Source of the DNA: Nocardiopsis suaedae
Lineage (GTDB): Bacteria; Actinomycetota; Actinomycetes; Streptosporangiales; Streptosporangiaceae
Reading direction: 5' to 3'
DNA length: 64,000 bases
NCBI RefSeq assembly: GCF_027706745.1
Contig: NZ_JAQFWP010000012.1
Coordinates: forward strand, 1 to 64,000
The notes below the pieces were generated by a model. That model searched no databases and had not been told where the DNA came from. It was given only the letters and a program-made list of their open reading frames with translations. The translations under genes were made by a program, and so were the position numbers. Shown here piece after piece: positions 30,721 through 38,890 of the stretch (the stretch's first letter is position 1; each line of letters opens with the position of its first letter).

Positions 30721-30996
30721 TCACCCCTCTTGAGGGCCGTCTCCGTGTCGACGGCATCGCGGCTTGTCGACCTCGCGCCCCCGCAGCAGCTCAGCTCTCC
30801 CCGCCCCCGCAGGAGGGTGCTCAAGCTCGCGGACGAATACCTCCACGTCCTCTTGGATCAGGGTGGGGGCGTGCTGGGCCGTGTAGTCCTGGGCTGTGGC
30901 GATCCACAGCCGGGCGGTTCGCCGTATGGACCATCGGTCCTTGTAGTGCTCACGCAGGATCCGCAGGAGCGGATCCGGGTCGACGTCGGTCCTCAT
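30721..30996 (-). CDS. Hypothetical protein (91 aa)
   Basis: The start overlaps the upstream small gene (ATGA). Helical N-terminus (DPLLRILREHYKDRWSIRRT, then ARLWIATAQDYTAQ) and a basic, disordered C-terminus. Together with its partner it forms a two-gene operon with its own terminator, which is suggestive of a toxin-antitoxin-like or regulatory pair, but no family is recognised. Confidence 0.55.
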   Translation of the reverse strand: MRTDVDPDPLLRILREHYKDRWSIRRTARLWIATAQDYTAQHAPTLIQEDVEVFVRELEHPPAGAGRAELLRGREVDKPRCRRHGDGPQEG

Positions 30997-31130
30997 ACCG
31001 CCACCGCCTCCGCACGGGACATGTCGAGGAGGACGGCCAGGCCAAGGCGGCTCCGATCGACGCGTTCCCTCGCCCGACGCCGCTCGACCTCCAGGACGTA
31101 GGGGCGGACCATCCGCGCCATGGGGGACAC
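30993..31130 (-). CDS. Small hypothetical protein (45 aa)
   Basis: GTG start with GGAG six bases upstream. A basic helix (VLEVERRRARERVDRSRLGL) fills most of the protein; the stop overlaps the 91-aa gene start. Too short to assign; could be the smaller partner of a pair. Confidence 0.45.
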   Translation of the reverse strand: MSPMARMVRPYVLEVERRRARERVDRSRLGLAVLLDMSRAEAVAV

Positions 31131-31358
31131 CGGATACTCCGGCGGTGGTGAGGTGAACAGGGTGACCGCATACGGCCTCAGCCGGGGAGGCCGGTCGCCA
31201 GGGGGATTGCGGGTCCAAGCCCGCGCGATAAGGTTCCGCATGTTCCGCCTGCTCCGATCAGGTGTGAACCACGCCCCCGGAGTGTCAGCAGCACTCGCGG
31301 GGGTCTTCGCTACCTGGGACGACGATGCTCGGAGCAGGTGGACGTGTGTACCACGTAT

Positions 31359-31400
31359 CGGACATCTAGAGGGACGTCTAGGGACGTCTTCTGTTATCGT
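31359..31400 (+). promoter_or_regulatory. Tandem GGACGTCT boxes before the second HTH/PLD-like regulator
   Basis: CGGACATCTA (31359), GGGACGTCTA (31371) and GGGACGTCTT (31381) are near-identical 10-bp units; an extended -10-like TG-TATCGT follows at 31392-31400. Lies in the 299-bp gap 31131-31429, which otherwise holds no gene. Shares its box with the promoter of the paralogous gene at 28265. Confidence 0.55.
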
Positions 31401-31429
31401 CGGGATCCCGCATCCCGGAGGGCTCCGAC

Positions 31430-32158
31430 GTGAACACTGCACTGCGCGAGGCGATGGCCGCGGCTCAACTCACGGATACCGACGTGGCCGCACACCTCGG
31501 AGTCGACCCCAAGACCGTGCGCAGGTGGATTTCCGGTCAGCGCCCCTACCCCCGCCACCGATGGGCCGTCGTCGACCTCTTGGGTGTGGCGGAGGCGGAC
31601 CTGTGGCCCGACGAGGAGCCGTCCCCCACTCCTCCGGTCTCACCGCACGCGCAGCGCGTGTACCCGCACCGCTGGGAGGTTCCGCGCGAGGTCTGGCGCG
31701 ACCTCTTCAGCGACGCGGAGGAGGAGATCGGCATTCTCGTCTACAGCGGCCTATTCCTTGCCGACGACGCGGGCATGCTCAAGGTCTTGGCCGAGCGAGC
31801 CCAACACGGCACGAGCATCCGCATCCTTCTCGGTGACCCGGACTCCCCACACGTGAAGCGTCGCGGCGACGACGAGGGCATCGGAGACGCCTTGGCCTCC
31901 AGGGCGCGGAACGCGCTTTTCCTCTTCAGGCCACTCAGCGACCTCGAAGGGGTGAAGATCCGACTTCACTCCACCGTGCTCTACAGCTCCCTGTTCCTCA
32001 CAGAGAAGCGCATCCTCGCGAATCAGCATCTTCCCGGGCTTCCCGCTGCTAAGTCACCCGTGGTGGTGATCGACCGAGCCGCATCTCCCGACATGGCGGA
32101 CACCTACGTGCGCAGCTTCGAACTCGTCTGGAACGAGGCCAAGCCCGCACGGCACTAA
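31430..32158 (+). CDS. HTH regulator with degenerate PLD-like (DUF5919-type) domain, copy 2
   Basis: A 242-residue paralogue of the 28265 gene; GTG start with GGAGGG upstream. HTH residues 1-60 (AAAQLTDTDVAAHLGVDPKT, VRRWISGQRPYPRHRW), then HPHRWEVP, EEIGILVYSGLFLADD, IRILLGDPDSPHV, VKIRLHSTVLYSSLF. The second-half H-x-T motif again lacks the catalytic Lys of true PLD enzymes. Why one element keeps two copies is unclear; they may form heterodimers or read different ligands. Confidence 0.75.
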   Translation: MNTALREAMAAAQLTDTDVAAHLGVDPKTVRRWISGQRPYPRHRWAVVDLLGVAEADLWPDEEPSPTPPVSPHAQRVYPHRWEVPREVWRDLFSDAEEEIGILVYSGLFLADDAGMLKVLAERAQHGTSIRILLGDPDSPHVKRRGDDEGIGDALASRARNALFLFRPLSDLEGVKIRLHSTVLYSSLFLTEKRILANQHLPGLPAAKSPVVVIDRAASPDMADTYVRSFELVWNEAKPARH

Positions 32159-32711
32159 GGCCGAAGCGTGGTCATTGCCGAATTGGGCTGTATGAGATCA
32201 AGGGCGACGGCGCTCCCGCGCCGTCGCGGCCTTCCCGCCCGGGGGCTGGGGCTGCGGGCTGCCGCCCGGTCCCCAGCCCCCGGGCGGTCGGCCGGAGCCA
32301 CTGGGGCGCCGTGGCCGGTTCCGTCACCGCCCCGCGCACGGCGCGCCGTCGCCCCCATGACAGGCGGGATAGGGCGCGGCCAACCGTCTACGCCGAGTCC
32401 CGACTTGAGGACGTGTGGAACCAGGGGGCTTCCGCCCCCGTGGACCCCCGGATCCCGGAGCACCCGCTTGCGCGATGCTGCTCTGTCTGTGGTCCGGACC
32501 GATCGCGCAATCGGGCACTCCGGACCACCCCTGTGGTCACCCGCCGCCGTGGCTCAGGAGAGACGGACGCCGAGCGGGCACATGAGGGCACAGCGAGGGC
32601 ACATGAGCCCCGGAAAAGGCGAACATCACCGGGAAATGCCAAGAACTCCCGATGCAGGTCACAGGGGTTTCGGTCCGAAGATCGCAGGTGATCGCCTCGC
32701 CCGTCTCGGTA
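32159..32711. other. Noncoding right end of element B
   Basis: About 550 bp without a convincing gene. It contains the terminator at 32235-32287 and an 11-bp direct repeat GGGCACATGAG at 32576 and 32597 (21 bp apart, about two helical turns), 105-136 bp from the attachment core. That spacing fits integrase or Xis arm sites. A replication origin could also lie here but none is recognised. Confidence 0.4.
32235..32287 (+). terminator. 17-bp stem terminator after second HTH/PLD-like gene
   Basis: Perfect arms 32235-32251 and 32271-32287 with a 19-base loop that can itself fold. Confidence 0.7.
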
Positions 32712-32727
32712 CGTCAACTACCGCTAG
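32712..32727. repeat. attR core of element B (direct repeat copy 2)
   Basis: CGTCAACTACCGCTAG, identical to 22320-22335. Beyond it the sequence leads to a hairpin that is the likely native yajQ terminator, marking return to the chromosome. Confidence 0.85.
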
Positions 32728-32760
32728 GAGCGCGCCGCCTCCGGCCATCGAGCGCCACTG

Positions 32761-32792
32761 CCGACCGCCGCGACCGTACGTCCGGCGGTCGG
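32761..32792. terminator. Chromosomal hairpin between yajQ locus and htpX
   Basis: CCGACCGCCG/CGGCGGTCGG with a 12-base loop. It would end yajQ transcription before integration of element B and also the htpX-like gene coming from the other side. Confidence 0.6.
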
Positions 32793-32811
32793 TGGGCCGC
32801 CCGCTCCGGCG

Positions 32812-33672
32812 CTACTCCAGGCGCCACTTCGCGTCGAGCGCGCGCAGGCGCCGGATGCGCTCGGCCGCGGGCGGGTGGGCGTCGAACAGGCGGCACATCC
32901 CCCGCTTGGGGAAGGGGTTGGCGATCATCTGGTGGCCCGCCGCCAGCAGCCGCCGCTCGGTCGGCAGCGGGTGCGTGCGCGCCCCCGCCTCGATCCTGCG
33001 CAGCGCCGACGCCAGCGCCAGCGGGTCCCCGGTGAGCCGGGCCGCCGCATCGTCGGCGCGGAACTCGCGCCTGCGCCCCACACCGGCGTGGATCACCAGC
33101 GCCGCCAGCGGCCCCAGCACCAGGAACAGCAGCCCCTCCAGCAGGCCGGGCCCCTCGTCGTCGCCGTCGTCCAGCGGCAGCAGCACCGCCAGCGCCGTCA
33201 GCGAGGTGATGATGGTGGCCAGCCCCACCGCGACCGCCGAGACCAGGGTGTCCCGGTTGCGCACGTGGGCCAGCTCGTGCGCGATGACGGCGCGCAGCTC
33301 CCGCTCGTCCAGCAGCTTCAGCAGCCCGGTGGTGCAGCAGATCCCGGCCGAGCGCGGCCCCCGCCCCACGGCGAAGGCGTTCGGCGCCGCCGTCGGGGAC
33401 AGGTAGAGCCGGGGCATCGGCTGGCGCGCCTGGGTGGCCAGGTCGCGCACGACCCGGTGCAATTCGGGCCGCTCGAACTCGCCCACCGGCCGCGCCCGCA
33501 TCGCCCGCAGCGCCAGCGAGTCCCCGAAGAAGCAGACCAGCCCGGTCACCCCGAGCACCACCACCGCGGCGGCGCGCACGCCCTGGGCGCCGGCGCAGGC
33601 CCACCCGGTGAGCACGATCACCGCCGCCAGGGCCGCGAGCAGGGCGGCCGCACGGATGGGGTTGGGGTGCAC
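32812..33672 (-). CDS. htpX: HtpX-like M48 membrane metalloprotease
   Basis: A 286-residue protein. Two N-terminal membrane helices, then IAHELAHVRNRD with the zinc HExxH motif (~137-141), two further hydrophobic segments (VGLATIITSLTALAVLLPL, LLFLVLGPLAALVIHA) and REFRADDAAA providing the third zinc ligand region. HtpX proteases degrade misfolded membrane proteins. GTG start with GGAGGG 12 bases upstream. It was yajQ's neighbour before element B inserted. Confidence 0.85.
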   Translation of the reverse strand: MHPNPIRAAALLAALAAVIVLTGWACAGAQGVRAAAVVVLGVTGLVCFFGDSLALRAMRARPVGEFERPELHRVVRDLATQARQPMPRLYLSPTAAPNAFAVGRGPRSAGICCTTGLLKLLDERELRAVIAHELAHVRNRDTLVSAVAVGLATIITSLTALAVLLPLDDGDDEGPGLLEGLLFLVLGPLAALVIHAGVGRRREFRADDAAARLTGDPLALASALRRIEAGARTHPLPTERRLLAAGHQMIANPFPKRGMCRLFDAHPPAAERIRRLRALDAKWRLE

Positions 33673-33843
33673 GGCGGGTCACGCCCTCCTTCGTCCGATG
33701 GTCGGTCTCCTGCCGGTCCGGGCGGCCTATCCCGGCCCGTCCACCGATAGGAACGTGTGGGCCCCGCCGGTCCGTTCCCGACCGCGGCGGGCCCGACCCG
33801 ATCCGCCCCGCCCCCGACCGCCGCGCGCTCGAGGGCGGGCACC

Positions 33844-33849
33844 TATAGT
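33844..33849 (+). promoter_or_regulatory. -10-like TATAGT giving a leaderless leader-peptide transcript
   Basis: TATAGT ends 7 bases before the GTG of the leader peptide, the spacing expected when transcription starts at or next to the start codon. No clear -35 is visible. Confidence 0.5.
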
Positions 33850-33856
33850 GGCGAAC

Positions 33857-33955
33857 GTGGCCGTTATCACTCCGCACCGCCTCCCGGGCGCCCTGCTCAC
33901 CGGTCGGCGCCACGTCGACCTGGCACGGGTGGAGAGCGCCCTGTGTCGCCCCTGA
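33857..33955 (+). CDS. Putative leader peptide upstream of korAB (32 aa)
   Basis: Encodes MAVITPHRL...LTGRRHVDLARVESALCRP. The LT-x-RRHVDL-x-RV-x-SA-x-C ending is typical of short actinobacterial leader peptides found before sulfur-metabolism and transporter genes, where translation of the terminal Cys codon is thought to sense cysteine. A GTG 9 bases upstream is an alternative start. An 8-bp hairpin (33991-34011) follows. It may couple korAB, which encodes an Fe-S enzyme, to cysteine supply; that link is inference. Confidence 0.65.
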   Translation: MAVITPHRLPGALLTGRRHVDLARVESALCRP

Positions 33956-33990
33956 CCCCGGAAGGCGGGTGCGGGCCCGGCCCTCACCCT

Positions 33991-34011
33991 GCGGTGCCCG
34001 CCAGGCACCGC
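33991..34011 (+). promoter_or_regulatory. Candidate attenuator hairpin
   Basis: GCGGTGCC-CGCCA-GGCACCGC, 36 bases past the leader-peptide stop and 163 bases before korA. No T-run follows. A second -10-like TAGTCT (34096-34101) could give an independent korA promoter. Confidence 0.35.
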
Positions 34012-34173
34012 CCATCAGGTCCCCACTGATCCCATTGGCAACCGTTGGGGCCCTGCGCCGGACCCACGCGACCGCCCGCCGGGCGGCTCGGTGCGTAGTC
34101 TGGCGGCGAGGGCCGAGGCAACCTGAGCCTCCGCGCCGCCCGCGGGGGCTCGTCGAGGAGGTCGGCGATCTCA

Positions 34174-36027
34174 GTGACCAAGAAGGTCCAACGTCTCGAT
34201 CGCGTCATCATCCGGTTCGCGGGAGACTCCGGCGACGGGATGCAGCTCACCGGCGATCGGTTCACCCAGGAGACGGCGTCGTTCGGAAACGACCTCTCCA
34301 CCCTTCCGAATTTCCCGGCGGAGATCCGGGCCCCGGCCGGCACCCTTCCCGGGGTGTCGAGCTTCCAGCTCCACTTCGCCGACCACGACATCATGACCCC
34401 CGGGGACGCCCCCGACGTGCTGGTGGCGATGAATCCGGCGGCGCTCAAGGCCAACGTGGACGACCTGCCCCGGGGCGCCACCGTCATCGCCAACACCGAC
34501 GAGTTCACCAAGCGCAGCCTGGCCAAGGTCGGCTACGGCTCCGACCCCCTCGACGACGGGTCGCTGTCGGAGTTCAAGGTGAGCCGGGTCCCCCTGACCT
34601 CGATGACCATGAAGGCCGTCGAGGAGTTCGACGTCACCAAGAAGGACGCGCAGCGGGCCAAGAACATGTTCGCCCTGGGCCTGCTGTCGTGGATGTACAA
34701 CCGGCCCACGGAGGGCACGCAGGGGTTCCTCAAGTCCAAGTTCGCCTCCAAGCCCGAGATCCTCGCCGCGAACCTGGCGGCGTTCCAGGCCGGGTGGAAC
34801 TTCGGTGAGACCACCGAGGACTTCGCGGTCTCCTACGAGGTCAAGCCGGCCTCGCTGCCCCCCGGCACCTACCGCAACATCACCGGGAACCTGGCGATCT
34901 CCTACGGCCTGGTGGCGGCCTCCCGGCTGACCGGGCTGCCGCTGTTCCTGGGCTCCTACCCGATCACCCCCGCCTCCGACATCCTGCACGAGCTGTCCCG
35001 GCACAAGCGGTTCGGCGTGCGCACGTTCCAGGCCGAGGACGAGATCGCCGGGGTGGGCGCCGCCCTGGGGGCGGCCTTCGGCGGGTCGCTGGGGGTGACC
35101 ACCACCTCCGGGCCGGGCATGGTGCTCAAGGGCGAGACCCTGGGCCTGGCGGTGATGACCGAGCTGCCGCTGATCGTGGTCGACGTGCAGCGGGCCGGGC
35201 CCAGCACCGGCATGCCCACCAAGACCGAGCAGGCCGACCTGCTGCTGGCGCTGTTCGGGCGCAACGGGGAGTCGCCGGTGCCGGTGCTGGCGCCGCGCTC
35301 GCCCGCGGACTGCTTCGACATCGCGGTGGAGGCGGGGCGCATCGCCACCGCCTACCGCACCCCGGTGATCGTGCTGTCCGACGGCTACCTGGCCAACGGC
35401 TCGGAGCCGTGGCGCATCCCGGACGTGTCCGCGCTGCCGGACCTGTCGGTGGACTTCGCCCAGGAGCCCGACGGGGACGGCGGGGAGTTCCTCGCCTACG
35501 AGCGCGACCCGGAGACCCTGGCGCGCCCCTGGGCGGTGCCGGGCACGCCGGGCCTGGAGCACCGCATCGGCGGCATCGAGAAGAGCGACGGCCGCGGCGA
35601 CATCTCCTACAGCCCGTCCAACCACGACCTGATGGTGCGCTCGCGCCAGGCCAAGGTGGACGGGATCGCGCGGAGCCTGGACCCGCTGGAGGTGGACGAC
35701 TCCTCGGGCGACGCCCGGGTGCTGGTGCTCGGCTGGGGCGGCACCTACGGGTCGATCGCCGCCGCGGTGCGCCGGGTGCGGCGCGCGGGCGGCAGCGTCG
35801 CCCAGGCGCACCTGCGCCACCTCAACCCCTTCCCGCCCGGCTTGGAGGAGGCGCTGGCCCGGTACGACCGGGTGCTGGTCCCCGAGATCAACCTGGGGCA
35901 GCTGTCGCTGCTGCTGCGGGGCCGCTTCGGCGCCGACGTCACGGGCTACAACAAGGTGCGGGGCCTGCCGTTCAAGGCCGAGGAGCTGGCGGGCGTCATC
36001 CAGGAGGTCATCGATCGTGCCGAGTGA
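34174..36027 (+). CDS. korA: 2-oxoacid:ferredoxin oxidoreductase, fused gamma-alpha subunit
   Basis: A 617-residue protein. Residues 1-190 are the gamma domain (IIRFAGDSGDGMQLTGDRF); residues ~200-615 are the alpha domain (NLAISYGLVAASRLTGLPLF, SYPITPASDILHEL). Length and order match actinobacterial KorA, which with KorB oxidises 2-oxoglutarate to succinyl-CoA using CoA and reduces ferredoxin. Overlaps korB by 11 bases. Weak RBS spacing (GAGGAGG 12 bases upstream of GTG). Confidence 0.92.
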   Translation: MTKKVQRLDRVIIRFAGDSGDGMQLTGDRFTQETASFGNDLSTLPNFPAEIRAPAGTLPGVSSFQLHFADHDIMTPGDAPDVLVAMNPAALKANVDDLPRGATVIANTDEFTKRSLAKVGYGSDPLDDGSLSEFKVSRVPLTSMTMKAVEEFDVTKKDAQRAKNMFALGLLSWMYNRPTEGTQGFLKSKFASKPEILAANLAAFQAGWNFGETTEDFAVSYEVKPASLPPGTYRNITGNLAISYGLVAASRLTGLPLFLGSYPITPASDILHELSRHKRFGVRTFQAEDEIAGVGAALGAAFGGSLGVTTTSGPGMVLKGETLGLAVMTELPLIVVDVQRAGPSTGMPTKTEQADLLLALFGRNGESPVPVLAPRSPADCFDIAVEAGRIATAYRTPVIVLSDGYLANGSEPWRIPDVSALPDLSVDFAQEPDGDGGEFLAYERDPETLARPWAVPGTPGLEHRIGGIEKSDGRGDISYSPSNHDLMVRSRQAKVDGIARSLDPLEVDDSSGDARVLVLGWGGTYGSIAAAVRRVRRAGGSVAQAHLRHLNPFPPGLEEALARYDRVLVPEINLGQLSLLLRGRFGADVTGYNKVRGLPFKAEELAGVIQEVIDRAE

Positions 36028-37102
36028 GAACGGATCCGCCGCCAACGGCGCCGACGGGGCCGCCGCGCCCGCCTTCCCCGGGCTCAAGCTGGTCCCGGCG
36101 GCGCAGGAGTCCTACAAGGCCAAGGACTTCAAGTCCGACCAGGAGGTGCGCTGGTGCCCCGGGTGCGGGGACTACGCGATCCTCGCCGCCTTCCAGGGGT
36201 TCCTGCCCGAGCTGGGGGTGCCGCGGGAGAACGTGGTCATCGTCTCGGGCATCGGGTGCTCCTCCCGGTTCCCCTACTACCTGAGCACCTACGGGATGCA
36301 CTCGATCCACGGGCGCGCCCCGGCGATCGCGACCGGGCTGGCCGCCTCGCGCCCGGACCTGTCGGTGTGGGTGATCACCGGGGACGGGGACGGGCTGTCG
36401 ATCGGGGGCAACCACCTCATCCACGCGCTGCGGCGCAACGTCAACGTCAACGTGCTGCTGTTCAACAACCGCATCTACGGGCTGACCAAGGGCCAGTACT
36501 CGCCCACCTCCGAGGCGGGCAAGGTGACCAAGTCCTCGCCGATGGGGTCGCTGGACTCGCCGTTCAACCCGGTGTCGCTGGCGCTGGGGGCCGAGGCGAC
36601 GTTCGTGGCGCGCACGGTCGACTCCGACCGCAAGCACCTGACGTCGGTGCTGCGGGAGGCCGCCGCCCACGAGGGGGCGTCCTTCGTGGAGATCTACCAG
36701 AACTGCCCGATCTTCAACGACGACGCGTTCGAGCCGCTGAAGGACCCCGCCGAGCGGGACCTGCGGCTGCTGCGGATGGAGCACGGCGAGCCGCTCACGG
36801 CGGGCGGGCGCGGCGTCGTCGCCGACGGGTTCGGCGGGCTGCGGCTGGCCGGCCCCGACGAGGCCGGCGAGGACGCGGTGCTGCGGCACGACGCCCACCG
36901 GGAGGACCCGGGGTACGCGTTCGCGCTGTCCCGGCTGGACCAGCCGGCGTTCGAGCACGTCCCGATCGGGGTGTTCCGGGACGTCCGCAGGCCCGCCTAC
37001 GACGCCCTGATGAACGAGCAGGTGGCCGAGGCCCGCTCGGCGCAGGGCGAAGGGGACCTGGGGGCGCTGCTGGCCAGCGGCGACACCTGGACGGTGGAGT
37101 GA
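36017..37102 (+). CDS. korB: 2-oxoacid:ferredoxin oxidoreductase, beta subunit
   Basis: A 361-residue protein starting inside korA. WCPGCGDYAIL holds Fe-S ligating Cys; the TPP-binding stretch is ITGDGDGLSIGGNHLIHALR followed by NVNVLLFNNRIYGLTKGQYS. It binds thiamine diphosphate and the 4Fe-4S cluster and completes the KorAB complex in the cytosol, replacing or supplementing the 2-oxoglutarate dehydrogenase step of the citric acid cycle. Confidence 0.92.
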   Translation: MPSENGSAANGADGAAAPAFPGLKLVPAAQESYKAKDFKSDQEVRWCPGCGDYAILAAFQGFLPELGVPRENVVIVSGIGCSSRFPYYLSTYGMHSIHGRAPAIATGLAASRPDLSVWVITGDGDGLSIGGNHLIHALRRNVNVNVLLFNNRIYGLTKGQYSPTSEAGKVTKSSPMGSLDSPFNPVSLALGAEATFVARTVDSDRKHLTSVLREAAAHEGASFVEIYQNCPIFNDDAFEPLKDPAERDLRLLRMEHGEPLTAGGRGVVADGFGGLRLAGPDEAGEDAVLRHDAHREDPGYAFALSRLDQPAFEHVPIGVFRDVRRPAYDALMNEQVAEARSAQGEGDLGALLASGDTWTVE

Positions 37103-37132
37103 GGGCCGGGAGGGCCCACCCGCTCTGAACGC

Positions 37133-37161
37133 CCCCGCCGGGCACGCGGTGTCCGGCGGGG
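37133..37161 (+). terminator. korAB terminator-like hairpin
   Basis: CCCCGCCGG/CCGGCGGGG with an 11-base loop, 30 bases after the korB stop. Confidence 0.5.
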
Positions 37162-37241
37162 CCGCGCTCTGCTGGCGCCGCCGCCCGCCCACCCCTACCG
37201 TGGTGAGATACGTCACGCGGGCGAGGGCAGCGGGAGGCGCG

Positions 37242-38822
37242 ATGGAGCGGGAAGCCGCGGTCACGGCGAGCACGGTGGACGGGGTCCTCAGGCGCGCGGC
37301 GGCGCGCGGGCCCGACCGCACCGCGCTCAGGTTCGGCGGCCGCGAATGGAGCTACGCCGAACTGGACCGGGGGGCGAGCCGGGTGGCCGCCTGGCTGCTG
37401 GGCCTGGGGCTGACCCGCGGCGACCGGGTGGCGGCGTTCGGCGGCAACTCCGACGCCTACGTGCTGGCGTTCCTGGGGTGCGCGCGGGCCGGGCTGGTGC
37501 ACGTCCCGGTCAACCCGGCGCTGCGCCGGGAGGAGCTGGCCTACCTGCTGGCGCAGTCCGGGGCGATCGTGGTGCTGGCCGACCCGCGGCTGGCCGGGCG
37601 GGTGGAGGAGGTGCGCCCGTCGGTGCCGGCGCGGGACGTCCTGGCGCTGCGCGGGGCCCTGGAGTCGGTCCTGGAGGTGGCACGCGACCCGCACGCCCCC
37701 ACCGGTCCGGTGACCGACGTCTCCGACACCGACCTGGCGCAGCTGCTGTACACCTCGGGCACCACGTCGGCGCCCAAGGGGGCGATGCTGACGCACCGGG
37801 CGCTGGTGCACGAGTACGCGAGCTGCCTGTACGCCCTGGACATCGCCGAGGACGACCGGATCCTGCACGCCCTGCCGCTGTACCACTCGGCGCAGATGCA
37901 CGTCTTCCTGATGCCGGGGCTGGCGGCGGGGGCGTGCAACACGGTGTCGGAGGCGCCCGACCCCGGCGACGTGCTGCGCAGGGTCGAGGAGGACCGGGCG
38001 ACGTCGTTCTTCGCGCCGCCGACGGTGTGGCTGGCGCTGCGCGACCACCCCGACTTCGACACCCGCGACCTGGAGTCGCTGGCCAAGGGGTACTACGGGG
38101 CGGCGGCGATGCCGGTGCCGGCGCTGGAGGACATCCGCGCGCGGCGGCCCGGCATCGGGTTCTACAACTGCTTCGGGCAGAGCGAGATCGGGCCGCTGGC
38201 CACGGTGCTGCGGCCGGAGGAGCACACCCCCGGGCGGATGGACTCGTGCGGGCGGCCGGTGCTGCACGTGGAGGCGCGGGTGGTGCGCGAGGACGGCACG
38301 GCGGCCGCGCCCGGGGAGACCGGCGAGGTGGTGTACCGCTCGCCGCAGCTGTGCTCGGGGTACTGGGAGAAGCCGGAGGAGACGGCCGAGGCGTTCCGCG
38401 GCGGCTGGTTCCACTCCGGGGACCTGGCCCGGCGCGACGCCGACGGGTACTTCACCGTGGTGGACCGCCTCAAGGACGTGATCAACACCGGCGGCGTGCT
38501 CGTGGCCTCCCGCGAGGTGGAGGAGGTGCTGTACCGGCACCCGTCGGTGGCCGAGGCGGCGGTGATCGCGCTGCCGGACGACACGTGGGGCGAGGCGGGG
38601 ACCGCGGTGGTGGTGCCGCGGGCGCGGGTCGCCGGGGACGAGCTGATCGCCTTCACCCGGCGGCACCTGGCCGGGTTCAAGGTGCCCAAGCAGGTGCGCC
38701 TGGTGGAGGACCTGCCGCGCAACGCGAGCGGCAAGCTGCTCAAGCGGGTGCTCAGGGACGAGCTGTCCGAGGAGGACGGCCGCAAGGGCGCGGAGGCGCC
38801 CCCGCCCGGCCCCGGCGCGTGA
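37242..38822 (+). CDS. Acyl-CoA synthetase (AMP-binding family)
   Basis: A 526-residue protein. The ATG at 37242 has GGGAGG; the ORF extends to 37149 without one. AMP-binding P-loop LLYTSGTTSAPKGAMLTHRA (~173-192), YYGAAAMP, FYNCFGQSEIGPLATVL, HSGDLARRDADGYFTVVDR and the C-terminal catalytic Lys in NASGKLLKRVL. It activates a carboxylic acid, probably a fatty acid, to its CoA thioester through an adenylate. Specific substrate not readable. Confidence 0.9.
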   Translation: MEREAAVTASTVDGVLRRAAARGPDRTALRFGGREWSYAELDRGASRVAAWLLGLGLTRGDRVAAFGGNSDAYVLAFLGCARAGLVHVPVNPALRREELAYLLAQSGAIVVLADPRLAGRVEEVRPSVPARDVLALRGALESVLEVARDPHAPTGPVTDVSDTDLAQLLYTSGTTSAPKGAMLTHRALVHEYASCLYALDIAEDDRILHALPLYHSAQMHVFLMPGLAAGACNTVSEAPDPGDVLRRVEEDRATSFFAPPTVWLALRDHPDFDTRDLESLAKGYYGAAAMPVPALEDIRARRPGIGFYNCFGQSEIGPLATVLRPEEHTPGRMDSCGRPVLHVEARVVREDGTAAAPGETGEVVYRSPQLCSGYWEKPEETAEAFRGGWFHSGDLARRDADGYFTVVDRLKDVINTGGVLVASREVEEVLYRHPSVAEAAVIALPDDTWGEAGTAVVVPRARVAGDELIAFTRRHLAGFKVPKQVRLVEDLPRNASGKLLKRVLRDELSEEDGRKGAEAPPPGPGA

Positions 38823-38890
38823 CACAGGGCACTCGGGCGGGGCGGCCGTTCCGCCGCGCCCGCCCCCGCCGGGCGGCGTAGCCTGCCCCT

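Larger units (their letters stand above)
22320..32727. mobile_element. Integrative conjugative element B (pSAM2-like), complete
   Basis: About 10.4 kb bounded by identical 16-bp repeats. The minus-strand backbone from activator to integrase (pra-like, two small genes, traSA-like, repSA-like, xis, int) has pSAM2 gene order. The right part carries regulators and nucleotide-hydrolase genes. Chromosomal sequence resumes at 32,728 with a terminator and the HtpX-like gene. Confidence 0.85.

Noticed and set aside
32388-32717. Minus-strand 109-residue ORF at the right end of element B
   Set aside because: No RBS, low-complexity Arg/Ser-rich sequence and overlap with the attachment core; treated as noncoding.
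34171-36087. 638-residue ORF antisense to korA
   Set aside because: A GC-driven shadow with H/R/G/Q-rich, domain-free sequence.
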